A DNA stretch of 64,000 bases, from contig JANQNH010000031.1 of assembly GCA_028279655.1 (NCBI GenBank), positions 1 to 64,000 of the forward strand. The letters run 5' to 3'. This DNA comes from Candidatus Nanoarchaeia archaeon. GTDB taxonomy: Archaea > Nanobdellota > Nanobdellia > Woesearchaeales > JACPBV01. A program made the position numbers and the translations under genes. Below, piece after piece: positions 44,847 to 53,329 of the stretch. A model generated the notes under the pieces. It worked only from the letters and a program-made list of their open reading frames with translations, did no database searches and had not been told where the DNA came from. How positions within the stretch are numbered: the stretch's first letter is position 1; each line of letters starts with the position of its first letter.

Positions 44847-44863
44847 TTGAATGAGGATAAAGA

Positions 44864-47227
44864 ATGAGAAGTAAAAAAGCACAGATAACTTGGTTCATCA
44901 TTATAGGAATAGTTATTCTTCTTGGAGCAGGTACGGTTGTCTATATCAGACAAACAGCTGAAGAAGGAGGATTAGAGGCACAGCTTGGCAAATCAAAAGA
45001 GACATTATATGAAGGGGAATTGGAGATCAGAAATTTTGTTGACAGCTGCCTCAGCACAGTTACATTGCAGGGACTGGAGATACAGAGGCTCCAGGCAGGA
45101 TACATAGATACTGCACAAGCTTCAAATAGATTAACAATCAGAGAAAAGCAAGAAAACGAGCAGATAAAGGAGATCGATGACAGCAAAAATGTCTATATAG
45201 ATAAGGCAGGACCGGGAAATGAAGCTCCTTTTTGGGTTACAAAAAATGGTATAAGCATACCTTCAAAAGAATTCATGGAAGCAGAGCTTGAATACTACAT
45301 AACAAAAGAATTGGACAAATGTGTGGGTGATTTTAAAGATTTCACAGATAAGGGTTTCATAATAAAAAAAGAAGCAATAACAACAGATGCCTCTTTTGCA
45401 AAAAGTGTGTGGGTATCTGTTCAACTTCCTTTAACAGTAACAATCATGGATATAACTTATGAAATCAAAGATTTCAATATGGAGATCCCAATAGATATGG
45501 AATTAATCTACAATATTGCCAGTGACCTGGCATTCTACCAAGAATCATATTCCTATCTTGAAAGTTTCACATTAGATTTAATTGAAAAATACTCTTGGAG
45601 GGGGGGCTCCAAAGAGCAGCCCCATTACTTTCCTCCCAAGGCATTCACTAATGCTGGCTTCGATTGCTCGCAAACAACATGGACATTGGAGGGGGTGAGG
45701 GATAATTTAAAAGACAACTACAATAAAAACTTCCAATATCTGAAAATAGCCAACACGAATTTTGAGAGAGAAATAAGAAACAATCCCGCTGAACAAGGCG
45801 TTTTTGATAGCTATATTTATAATTTCCTTGAAAAAAGATATCCCTCTGTCCATATTGATTATGTCTATGACAAAGACTGGTTCTTCAACCTTAACATACT
45901 GCCCAAATCTGGGAGTATCCTAAGGCCAGATACTACCACAACAGTAGGGATTCCAATGATACCAAGATTATGCACATCTAAGTATAGGTTCAACTATTTC
46001 TATGATTTCCCTGTTCTGATGAAGATCAGAGATGACAAATCAGCAAAAATAAACCCCATAATCAATACATTCGAGAAAGAAGCAGGCTATGAATTCCATG
46101 TTCCCCTGTGGGTATTTGTGTGCGGCAATCAGAGGAGGGAATGTACAGGGAGGATAAACACACATATAATAAACACTTCAATGGAGGAAGCCTCTTTTTG
46201 CAAAGATTCACAGAAAATTAGCGGAGACATTAAGATAAACATAAAAGATGGGATAAATCCACTAGAAGGAGTTGATATATATTACCTCGGATCAAATTCC
46301 ATGCAGAACTGTTTCATAGGAAGTACCAATGCAGAAGGAACATTTACAGGTAACTTTCCATTCTGTAAAGGCTGCTCGATCGAACTGTACAAAGAAGGGT
46401 ATCCTACCAAAAAACAAAGGCTTGATATTTTAGACTATGAAAATAAAGAGGTCAATATAGACATAGCTCCTTTTGTTGATTTAAATGTCAATGCAAAATT
46501 GATCCACATCCCAACATTTGTAAGAAGCTGGCATGAAACAGAAAAATTTACAGATGCTGAGAAGATGATTGGACTGGCCCAGGAATATGGGTACGATAGC
46601 TCTGGCTCAAGCCCTAATTTAAAAGAGTTAATGGAGAACAAAGCCCTTATGGGAGTCTTAAAGGGAGAAAGGGATTTCTATACAGCTTATAACGACAAGC
46701 TCAGAGTAAGTGGAAAAGGACAGGATGATTTCTATTATATATACCCGGATCCAGAGAATGCAAAATTAAGCCTAGGCTCTGGCACTTATGATATATCCTT
46801 AATTACAACCGCGAATGTAGAGATCCAAGAAACCAACTATGGGTATGGGGCTGTTGCTCCTGAACATAAAGGAATATTTACCTTAAGCACTGATCTCTCT
46901 TATGAGTGGGATACCAAAGAAGTAAGAAACAAGAATACTGTTACATTCTACAGCCCTGTTGAATATGAATCTATTGAATTAAATCCAGGAAACTGGTTGA
47001 TTATTGATGATCCTATAATGCAGGATGAAACCATGAAAGCTGAGATTCTCTATGTGGGAGAGGGGATACTCAGCTTTGGAGAGCTGGAAGGCTGCAGATA
47101 CTGGAAATTCAATAAAATCAGTGGAAGGAATAAAAAAGAAGCTGAAGGCGGAATTTGCAGAAGAATCGATGAAATTGATATTAAAAAAGAAGAATATTTG
47201 CCTTATATAATGCCTGAATTAAATTAA
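44864..47227 (+). CDS. Cassette protein A2
   Basis: 787 residues, collinear with A1 from end to end. The class III signal is RSKKAQITWFIIIGIVILLG. Shared landmarks include FVDSCLSTVTLQGLEIQRLQAGY, GPGNEAPFWVTKNG, TTDASFAKSVWV, FDCSQTTWTLEGV, FDSYIYNFLE, CTSKYRFNYFYDFPVLMKI, NQRRECTGR, YIYPDPENAKLSLGSGTY and the ending MPELN. More than half the residues match A1 by eye. SD GAGGATAAAG precedes the ATG. Codon use is more AT-rich than A1. Confidence 0.85.
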   Translation: MRSKKAQITWFIIIGIVILLGAGTVVYIRQTAEEGGLEAQLGKSKETLYEGELEIRNFVDSCLSTVTLQGLEIQRLQAGYIDTAQASNRLTIREKQENEQIKEIDDSKNVYIDKAGPGNEAPFWVTKNGISIPSKEFMEAELEYYITKELDKCVGDFKDFTDKGFIIKKEAITTDASFAKSVWVSVQLPLTVTIMDITYEIKDFNMEIPIDMELIYNIASDLAFYQESYSYLESFTLDLIEKYSWRGGSKEQPHYFPPKAFTNAGFDCSQTTWTLEGVRDNLKDNYNKNFQYLKIANTNFEREIRNNPAEQGVFDSYIYNFLEKRYPSVHIDYVYDKDWFFNLNILPKSGSILRPDTTTTVGIPMIPRLCTSKYRFNYFYDFPVLMKIRDDKSAKINPIINTFEKEAGYEFHVPLWVFVCGNQRRECTGRINTHIINTSMEEASFCKDSQKISGDIKINIKDGINPLEGVDIYYLGSNSMQNCFIGSTNAEGTFTGNFPFCKGCSIELYKEGYPTKKQRLDILDYENKEVNIDIAPFVDLNVNAKLIHIPTFVRSWHETEKFTDAEKMIGLAQEYGYDSSGSSPNLKELMENKALMGVLKGERDFYTAYNDKLRVSGKGQDDFYYIYPDPENAKLSLGSGTYDISLITTANVEIQETNYGYGAVAPEHKGIFTLSTDLSYEWDTKEVRNKNTVTFYSPVEYESIELNPGNWLIIDDPIMQDETMKAEILYVGEGILSFGELEGCRYWKFNKISGRNKKEAEGGICRRIDEIDIKKEEYLPYIMPELN

Positions 47228-47283
47228 CCACTTATATTAGATTATAAAATATTATATAAAAATAAAAAGAGGATAGAAAAGAG

Positions 47284-49998
47284 ATGAGCAAAAAATATCC
47301 ATTTTCAGTCTCGCTTTTAATTAGCTTACTAATTATCCTTATACCTGTTGCTATGGCAACTGAACTTAATAGTTATGATAAAGTCCAAACAAAAGAACAA
47401 AGAATTGATCTATATCAATCCAGAGAACCTTTTGAAAGGGATTATCTAAGCGACCCAGGCAGGGCATGTGTAGAGCAAAATGAAGAACTAGATGACCTTG
47501 CTGCTCTTTTAAGTAAGGATACTGAGGTTTTGGAGCAGATTGCCATAGCATTATTCACCCTCTGCACAACAATGAGTGCTGTTGACACAATAATAAGCAG
47601 TGTAGCAATGGCTATTGGGATGTTTAGTGGAGATCAATGTTGTACGCCTGCAATGATGACTTGCCCAGGCCCTTGCGGAGCTCCCTGTACTGCTATGTCT
47701 GGAATCTATAAATCATGGTCTTCCATATACTCCTTTGTAAGGCCCCTATGCTGTTTTGTAAATTGTGGATGGTGCATGGGAGCCAAGACTGGAGACTCTT
47801 GCTGGGGTCTGCCTTTTGGGTTAGAAAAATTGGCTCCTGCACAGTATATTCCTGACATGGATATCAGCTCTGGATTGAACTTCCAAGGAAAGGAAAAAGG
47901 AGGCATAGGGCAGTTTGGGTTGAGCCCATTTGATAATATCTACTTAGCAGGAGCATGTCTATGCCCGGTTGCGATAATATTCAACCTGAGGAAGCTAAAA
48001 ACAATCTATGACGTATATGACTGCTGTATCCAAGAGGCGTGTGAAAATGGATTAAGTACAGACTCGTGTGAAAGGCAGTTGGATGAAGCTACATGTATGT
48101 ATTATGAAGGAAGTTTATATAAGATGGGGGCAAAGGTCCTGACGTCATTGATCATAAGCTTGATAACAAAGGTATTATTCGAGAATCTGGTAAAAGACAA
48201 CTTCATGGAAGGGGTAATTATGTGTGGATATGCTGTCTTTAAGCTAACCCAGATACCTAAAGTGATAGAGGGAGTTACGTCAGCATGGGACTATATGAGC
48301 AGATCCTTTGATGAACCAATGTGTGAGGATTTAGGCTTTGACGATGTAAAGGATCAAGCGAAGGAAGAATGGATTGAATACACAATGGTTGATAAGGATG
48401 GAGATGGGATTTATGATGGTGTTTATGAAGATCCTGATACTATGGTTGTGGAAATTCCAGAAGTACTGCCCTTGGAGGGAGAACGCTTACAACCAATAGA
48501 AACAGTTTACAGTCATGGTTTAGCTACCCACCATGTAGACTTTGATCCAGAAACTGAAACTTTAACTGCATATTTCGCAGATAATGCAGAGGATGAAGCA
48601 GCAAATGATGCTTATCGATATTGGTTCCAAAATGAAAATAATGGGGATTGGGATGCATTTAGGGAGGACATAGATATTACTCTTGATGATGTTGCAGATG
48701 ATGATGGTTTTTCAGCTGAGGAACTTCAAATTATCGAAGACGAAAACCTAGAAGAAAGCCTAAGATTTACTACTACAGATCCCAAATATGGGGATTATCC
48801 TCTTGCGGATATGGAGACATTATCAAGCATGGAAGATCTAGTGGGAACATCAGTAACTGTTCAAACTCAGGAGGGTGATTTAGTGTATAGAAAAGTAGTG
48901 AAGGCAGCCCCATACTTTAAAGATGGCAGAGGTGTACAATTAGTAGATGAAAATTTAGATGTATTTTATACATCACCCGAGGGTAGCCTAACCGATTCGC
49001 CTCTTGAACACTTTGGGGAGAAGGAAGAAAAAACTGTACCAGAACCAGATTCCTTCCATTACGCCCTTATGAGCCATACGGATTTGTGGGTGTATGATGC
49101 TACCACAGAAAAACCAGAGGATTGGTTACGCTTTCATCCAGACGCTCCTGGTGAGCCTGTCTATGATATAGATGGAAGTCGTGTATATTTTAATGAATAC
49201 GGAGAAGTAGTAGGTGTAGAGAGTGTTAAGAATGGTGAATTTTATATTTCAACAAATCCAATTAATCATGAATTATGGATTGATATAGAAGGAGAAGAAA
49301 CAGAGGGATGGATGATCAGTGATACAGAAGAAGCCATAAGAGATAATGAGGGGAACCTATTATACTATAATGAAGATGGCGAAATATTAGGTAGACTTAA
49401 AGAAGGAGAAGGACATCAAAAATTAATAAAGTCAAAAAGAGCCGAATATGAATCCAAAACCTTCAAACTAAGCGACCTAAATCTAGACAGCCTAACCAAG
49501 AAAGGATTAAAACAGGATTATGCGGACAGCCAGGTTAAGATAGCGATGTATGACATGACATGGGAGCTTTTTGATATGACACTGGGAGAAGAGGTGGATG
49601 ACTGGGTAGAAAAACAGTGCAAAGAAGAATACAAAGTAAGCTATCCTGCCCAAAACACTCCAACAGAAATAAGGGGATCTGCAGAATGTGAAAACACCGA
49701 CAATAATATCTACAACGGCCAGATAATCTCAAGAACTGGATTAGGAAGCAGCTGCAGATATTCGATTGCTTATACTCTTGCAGCATGCAACCATGAAATA
49801 GACTATGTTGTTCAGCTCCAAGACACAGGCCCTAATATAAACATCGAAGGAGGTGTTCTAGGATTAGGGCAAACGGTTTCAAAAAACAAAATAGTAACAG
49901 CAAACACATGTGCCTATGAAAGAATCTGCATAATAATAAGAGAAGAGAACAGCACTGCATGTTTCCCTCCAATAAGCGCAGGGGGAGGATCAGTCTGA
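47284..49998 (+). CDS. Cassette protein B (2) with a different central region
   Basis: 904 residues. Signal peptide 1-23 (LLISLLIILIPVAMA). Residues ~60-350 match the Cys/membrane region of the 1269-residue B: CPGPCGAPCTAMSG, CCFVNCGWCMG, GIGQFGLSPFDNIYLAG, FNLRKLKTIYDVYDCC, DEATCMYYEGSLY. VDKDGDGIYDG follows. The centre (~385-730) is unrelated to the other copy: acidic, Tyr-rich, with IDGSRVYFNEYGEVVGV and NLLYYNEDGEILGRL repeats (RHS/YD-like by feel only). The last ~150 residues match again (MYDMTWELFDMTLGEEVDDWVEKQC, YNGQIIS). It lacks the coiled coil. Confidence 0.82.
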   Translation: MSKKYPFSVSLLISLLIILIPVAMATELNSYDKVQTKEQRIDLYQSREPFERDYLSDPGRACVEQNEELDDLAALLSKDTEVLEQIAIALFTLCTTMSAVDTIISSVAMAIGMFSGDQCCTPAMMTCPGPCGAPCTAMSGIYKSWSSIYSFVRPLCCFVNCGWCMGAKTGDSCWGLPFGLEKLAPAQYIPDMDISSGLNFQGKEKGGIGQFGLSPFDNIYLAGACLCPVAIIFNLRKLKTIYDVYDCCIQEACENGLSTDSCERQLDEATCMYYEGSLYKMGAKVLTSLIISLITKVLFENLVKDNFMEGVIMCGYAVFKLTQIPKVIEGVTSAWDYMSRSFDEPMCEDLGFDDVKDQAKEEWIEYTMVDKDGDGIYDGVYEDPDTMVVEIPEVLPLEGERLQPIETVYSHGLATHHVDFDPETETLTAYFADNAEDEAANDAYRYWFQNENNGDWDAFREDIDITLDDVADDDGFSAEELQIIEDENLEESLRFTTTDPKYGDYPLADMETLSSMEDLVGTSVTVQTQEGDLVYRKVVKAAPYFKDGRGVQLVDENLDVFYTSPEGSLTDSPLEHFGEKEEKTVPEPDSFHYALMSHTDLWVYDATTEKPEDWLRFHPDAPGEPVYDIDGSRVYFNEYGEVVGVESVKNGEFYISTNPINHELWIDIEGEETEGWMISDTEEAIRDNEGNLLYYNEDGEILGRLKEGEGHQKLIKSKRAEYESKTFKLSDLNLDSLTKKGLKQDYADSQVKIAMYDMTWELFDMTLGEEVDDWVEKQCKEEYKVSYPAQNTPTEIRGSAECENTDNNIYNGQIISRTGLGSSCRYSIAYTLAACNHEIDYVVQLQDTGPNINIEGGVLGLGQTVSKNKIVTANTCAYERICIIIREENSTACFPPISAGGGSV

Positions 49999-50003
49999 AA
50001 GAA

Positions 50004-50577
50004 ATGTTCTATAAATACGTTAAAAACCCCTTAGAATATTCCTAAAGGCAGTCAGAAACAAAAAACTTCCACTAATTCTGCTGATAGACTTCATCTTTTA
50101 CATAGTTTTCTACCTGGGCTTCAGGATATTTGCCAACAAGGCTAAAAAGATATTAATGTCACTGCAAAACCTACTGATTACGCAAAACTTTTAACACTAA
50201 ACAGCCTATGGTTTATCTTTTGGATCATAATCTTCTCTATACCTTTCTCCTTCATAGAAAAACAAACATACCTTACACATATCCATTATTTATTCCCTGT
50301 GGTATTATACCTCACCCTATCCCTATATCTGACCTATGCTCAAACAAAAAGTATAGGAAAAACTCTTAAAGCCCCGATAACAGAAGGGATTGTAGGGCTA
50401 CATAGATACATTGCCCCTATTGTAATAATAGCCCTCTTCTTTCAAATACCTTTGATAATCCTAAAACTATTAAAGCTGCAGTCAACAATACACCTAATAA
50501 TCTTTGCAATATTAGCGCTAGTAACCTTATCCACCCCTAAACTGTAGTTCTATACCATATATAAAGAAGAAGTTTAG
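50004..50577 (+). pseudogene. Decayed cassette protein C (2)
   Basis: ATG 50004 (MFYKYVKNP) is followed by a frameshift after codon 9, then LPLILLIDFIFYIVFYLGFR and a stop. About 80 codons, covering the second helix, are deleted. The frame resumes DYAKLLTLNSLWFIFWIIIF and runs to a premature TAG at 50545-50547, 10 codons short. A ~50-nt block (50218-50270) is nearly identical to 43592-43644 in the intact copy. Confidence 0.85.
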
Positions 50578-51761
50578 GTCTCATATTCACTCAATTGCTT
50601 CAAACTATCACAACTCTGTTTTAGATACTTATTCACTAGCTTACCACACACAGAATAATCTCCATCAGTTGCAAAATCCATATAGCACTGGTCTCTCTTG
50701 CTGTCCTTCTCGATCTGCTCACAAACACCACTATTTTCACTCCCGCCAGCAACCCCCCTATAGCAGCTATCCTTATGGGATATATCCTCTATATTATTGC
50801 ACAGGCTCTCATCACCAGAAACCTTAGCAACCTCAGTAAAACAATCATACCTGTATCCAGTAAGCTCTATATTGCTGCATTGGCCTAAAGCACCCCCAAT
50901 ATCCTCCTTAGCCGCCCCTTTTATCAGCTCTATCCTCTCTTTCATAGGTTTACCTGAATAAATATCTGCCTCAGGCTCCCCACAATCAACCACACAAGTT
51001 GCCTTATCCTCAGCATCCTCACATTTTCCATTACCACAGCAAGGATCTATAGTATCATACCTGCATTCATATCCGGTTTCCTCACTACAAGAATCCTTAG
51101 TGCACTTGTCACCATCATCACAGTTATAAGGGCACATCTTTTCAGCTGGCTTCGAAACAGGCTCAGGTTCAGAGACCACCCCAACTGTATCCCCAACAAT
51201 CCTGAATGCTGATGTTGCCCTGGCTGTCTTACCGCCATAAGAGGCAGTTGTCCTAAGATAATAGTTTCCTGGTTTTCCTCTCACCTTAATTGTGACAGTA
51301 GAAGACGCCCTTGTCTCTATCGCAATCGTCTCTTCCTTAAACGTTACCAAATTATCCCTAACATCAAATACCTCGTATCTCAGCGTAACATCATACCTGC
51401 TTGCCTTACCAAGATTAAAGATACCTGCTGTAAATTTTAGGTTATCCCCTGATTCTATAGATGAAGTGATGATATCAGTCTGAACATCCAATAAGGTTGG
51501 AGGTCTGCTCGGCATGGAAAGCATATATATCCCTGCAACTGCAAGGACCAATGAACAGACAATGGCTATCCCCAATGCAACCAACCTTTTAGAAACATGA
51601 ACCACATGCTTAACCTCGTTAGGAGGATAAGCGTACTGGAATGCCTCATTGACCACAGATTTTGAATATCCATATCTGTCCAGATATTCCTTTATCTCCC
51701 CAGCAGAATACCCGGCTCTTATCTGTTCTCTTATATATTTAACAAGGCTATTTTGGACCAT
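50574..51761 (-). CDS. Cassette protein D: membrane-anchored Cys-rich repeat protein
   Basis: 395 residues. Residues 1-50 are a helical domain (LVKYIREQIRAGYSAGEIKEYLDRYG), a type often found at the cytosolic end of DPANN membrane proteins. One membrane helix lies at ~59-80 (LVALGIAIVCSLVLAVAGIYML). A beta domain follows, then Cys-rich CPYNCDDGDKCTKDSC..CCGNGKCED..CVVDCGEP, and a helical region with repeated C-x-n-D-x-C pairs (RYDCF, KDSCY, RDQCY) ending QSCDSLKQLSEYE. It is likely disulfide-stabilised outside. Its start overlaps the small RHH gene upstream, so it has its own regulator. The 3' end overlaps the decayed C gene. Confidence 0.82.
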   Translation of the reverse strand: MVQNSLVKYIREQIRAGYSAGEIKEYLDRYGYSKSVVNEAFQYAYPPNEVKHVVHVSKRLVALGIAIVCSLVLAVAGIYMLSMPSRPPTLLDVQTDIITSSIESGDNLKFTAGIFNLGKASRYDVTLRYEVFDVRDNLVTFKEETIAIETRASSTVTIKVRGKPGNYYLRTTASYGGKTARATSAFRIVGDTVGVVSEPEPVSKPAEKMCPYNCDDGDKCTKDSCSEETGYECRYDTIDPCCGNGKCEDAEDKATCVVDCGEPEADIYSGKPMKERIELIKGAAKEDIGGALGQCSNIELTGYRYDCFTEVAKVSGDESLCNNIEDISHKDSCYRGVAGGSENSGVCEQIEKDSKRDQCYMDFATDGDYSVCGKLVNKYLKQSCDSLKQLSEYET

Positions 51762-51897
51762 TCAGCTCCATCTCCACATATTTCTCAATCTTAGCAGACA
51801 TATTGATGCAGTTCTCCCTGCAATATTCCCTAAACCTCTCAAATAGTTTCTCATCTATAGTAAAGTTATACCTCGCCTTATTCTTTTTCTTAGTCAT
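51748..51897 (-). CDS. Ribbon-helix-helix regulator of D
   Basis: 49 residues. The basic start MTKKKNKARYN is followed by the strand and helix FTIDEKLFERFREYC and the second helix MSAKIEKYVEMEL, an RHH layout. Its stop overlaps the D start by 14 nt. The palindrome between its TATA box and start codon suggests autoregulation. Confidence 0.7.
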   Translation of the reverse strand: MTKKKNKARYNFTIDEKLFERFREYCRENCINMSAKIEKYVEMELNGPK

Positions 51898-51932
51898 ACA
51901 CATTTATACTTATAAGTGTGTATATTTAAAAC
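51898..51932 (-). promoter_or_regulatory. Promoter and palindrome of the RHH-D operon
   Basis: On the minus strand TTTTAAATATAC (51921-51932) is the TATA box. ACTTATAAGT (51908-51917), a perfect 10-bp palindrome, and flanking ACACA...GTGT half-sites lie where transcription would start, just before the ATG at 51897. Confidence 0.5.
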
Positions 51933-51995
51933 TTTCTATTATTTTAATTCAAAATCCTTATAAATGAAAAGTCATTTTCCTAATTTGAAAAAACA

Positions 51996-52418
51996 ATGAG
52001 TCTAGAACTTCCGTTGATTAAATTTAAAAAAAAGAAAAGAATAGTAATACAAGGAGACTCTCTTCTAGAAGCCTTTCTATCTGCTTTCACAGAAATAAGT
52101 TTTCAAGAACAGAGTAAACATGAGTTTGACCAAGCGTCAAGATTTGCCGGGGATCGTTGTGTGTATATAGATAAACCTACCCTTAGACGTAGGATTGAAA
52201 GACAAACGAAAAATAAAACCTGGATAATCGGATTTTACCAAGGACCAAATTCAGTACAAAATAATTACCATTACACAATTCTATTTAATGGAACACCCAA
52301 CCATATTAGTTCAGATCTCACACCTGAAAAAATGGATGCGCGTCTAAGGAAAGAAACATTTGACTTAAACAAAAGAGGATATCACATAGAATACGCAGGA
52401 GAGCATCTGTTCCAATGA
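51996..52418 (+). CDS. Unknown small protein, paralogue of the next gene
   Basis: 140 residues with no signal or membrane helix. An alpha/beta core contains FAGDRCVYIDKPTLRRR, YHYTILFNG and a final helix-strand LTPEKMDARLRKETFDLNKRG. The next gene shows the same order (AGLHCTVIDPRRIGR, VYDVTVNN, GPETLEEML..IEHINRIGF). Function unknown. TATA-like TTATAAAT lies ~33 bp before the ATG. Confidence 0.65.
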   Translation: MSLELPLIKFKKKKRIVIQGDSLLEAFLSAFTEISFQEQSKHEFDQASRFAGDRCVYIDKPTLRRRIERQTKNKTWIIGFYQGPNSVQNNYHYTILFNGTPNHISSDLTPEKMDARLRKETFDLNKRGYHIEYAGEHLFQ

Positions 52419-52475
52419 ATTCTTCTTCTTTTAAATAGTAAACGCTTTTATATAAACTTGTATTTCCCATCAAAT

Positions 52476-52880
52476 ATGAAAATCATTAAAAAGATGAATG
52501 ATTTGGATACACTTCAAAAATCAGGGGAGCTCAAGATACTGGGTACGATCATAACACAGGAACTAAAAAGTGAGTACCTGGAAATATATGGTTGTGTTAA
52601 GAAAGCAGCAGGATTACATTGTACAGTGATAGATCCAAGAAGGATAGGCCGTATGGCTATGGTGGCTGCCTTAGCAAAAGAATACAATGTGGAATTCTCA
52701 GAGGATGTCCCTAAAAGAGAGGGTGATTGGCGCGTTTATGATGTTACTGTCAATAACATGCATTACCATATAAGAACACCACATGGGCCAGAAACACTGG
52801 AAGAGATGCTGATAAATGATATTGAACACATAAATAGAATTGGTTTTCAGTTCAGATATGAAAGACTTCACGCAATCTAA
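52476..52880 (+). CDS. Unknown small protein, paralogue of the previous gene
   Basis: 134 residues from ATG 52476; TTTTATATAAAC (52447-52458) places the transcript start near this ATG, so the longer TTG reading inside the TATA box is excluded. It shares fold order with 51996-52418. Soluble, no recognised family. The pair sits between cassette 2 and cassette 3 and could be cargo or unrelated. Confidence 0.65.
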   Translation: MKIIKKMNDLDTLQKSGELKILGTIITQELKSEYLEIYGCVKKAAGLHCTVIDPRRIGRMAMVAALAKEYNVEFSEDVPKREGDWRVYDVTVNNMHYHIRTPHGPETLEEMLINDIEHINRIGFQFRYERLHAI

Positions 52881-52961
52881 TGTATACTTCTAAAGACATG
52901 ATATAAAGCCAGAATAGTCAATTCTCTATCAAAAAAATAAATAACAAAATAACTAACTAAA

Positions 52962-53085
52962 AAAGTATAAATTAAGCATAAATAAAGTATAAATTACTAA
53001 AATTTATACTAAAAAAAGCATAAATTAAGCATAAAATAAGTCCTAATAACCAAAAGATTTATATATCAGTATACAAAAAAGTATA
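52962..53085 (+). promoter_or_regulatory. 11-bp-phased operator array before cassette 3
   Basis: GYATAAATTAA-type units start at 52965, 52976 and 52987, then at 53018 and 53029, each step exactly 11 bp. One inverted GTATA lies at 53005-53009, and looser GTATA copies at 53069 and 53081 flank the TATA box (TTTATATAT, 53059-53067). Such helically phased direct repeats are the usual binding form of RHH dimers. Confidence 0.6.
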
Positions 53086-53090
53086 ATAAA

Positions 53091-53160
53091 ATGTCAGAAA
53101 TCAAAGATTTCTGAGCATGCTCAAGAATAACAGGTAAAAAACCTGTGATTCTTGACAAGG
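53091..53160 (+). promoter_or_regulatory. Structured leader with three palindromes
   Basis: CAGAAATC-AAA-GATTTCTG (53095-53113), TGAGCATGCTCA (53112-53123) and a ~15-bp stem, AAGAATAACAGGT with ACCTGTGATTCTT (53123-53154), are packed between the expected transcript start (~53090) and the RHH start. An ATG opens a seven-codon frame inside the first stem. No known riboswitch class is recognised. Confidence 0.5.
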
Positions 53161-53164
53161 GAAA

Positions 53165-53329
53165 ATGAGCAGACAGATAAGGATAACAGTGAGTGACGAG
53201 ATAGATAAGCTTCTTTCTAAGGTAGCAAAACGTCTGGGAAAAAAGAAATCAATGCTAGCCAGAGAACTGATGGAACAGAAGCTGTATGACCTTAACCTGA
53301 TCCAAAAAGGATTCGAGGATTTGAAATGA
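53165..53329 (+). CDS. Ribbon-helix-helix regulator, cassette 3
   Basis: 54 residues. SRQIRITVSDEIDKLLSKVA (strand and first helix), then KKKSMLARELMEQKL (second helix), a CopG/NikR-type RHH domain, with a short acidic tail. The stop overlaps the A3 start as ATGA, so they are translationally coupled. It probably binds the array upstream. Confidence 0.8.
   Translation: MSRQIRITVSDEIDKLLSKVAKRLGKKKSMLARELMEQKLYDLNLIQKGFEDLK

Noticed and set aside
48400-49500. Possible RHS/YD-type toxin region in the centre of the second B protein
   Set aside because: Tyr/Asn-Gly-Glu strands are suggestive, but there is no canonical YD repeat, no PxxxxDPxG shell motif, no toxin domain and no immunity gene, so I do not call it a toxin.
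52962-53045. Short regular repeats resembling a CRISPR array
   Set aside because: Units are 11 bp and AT-only with no spacers, and no cas genes lie near. The position before a RHH gene fits operators.
53091-53114. Seven-codon ORF (MSEIKDF)
   Set aside because: The ATG coincides with a perfect stem-loop and has no ribosome-binding site. I treat it as part of the structured leader, not as a gene.
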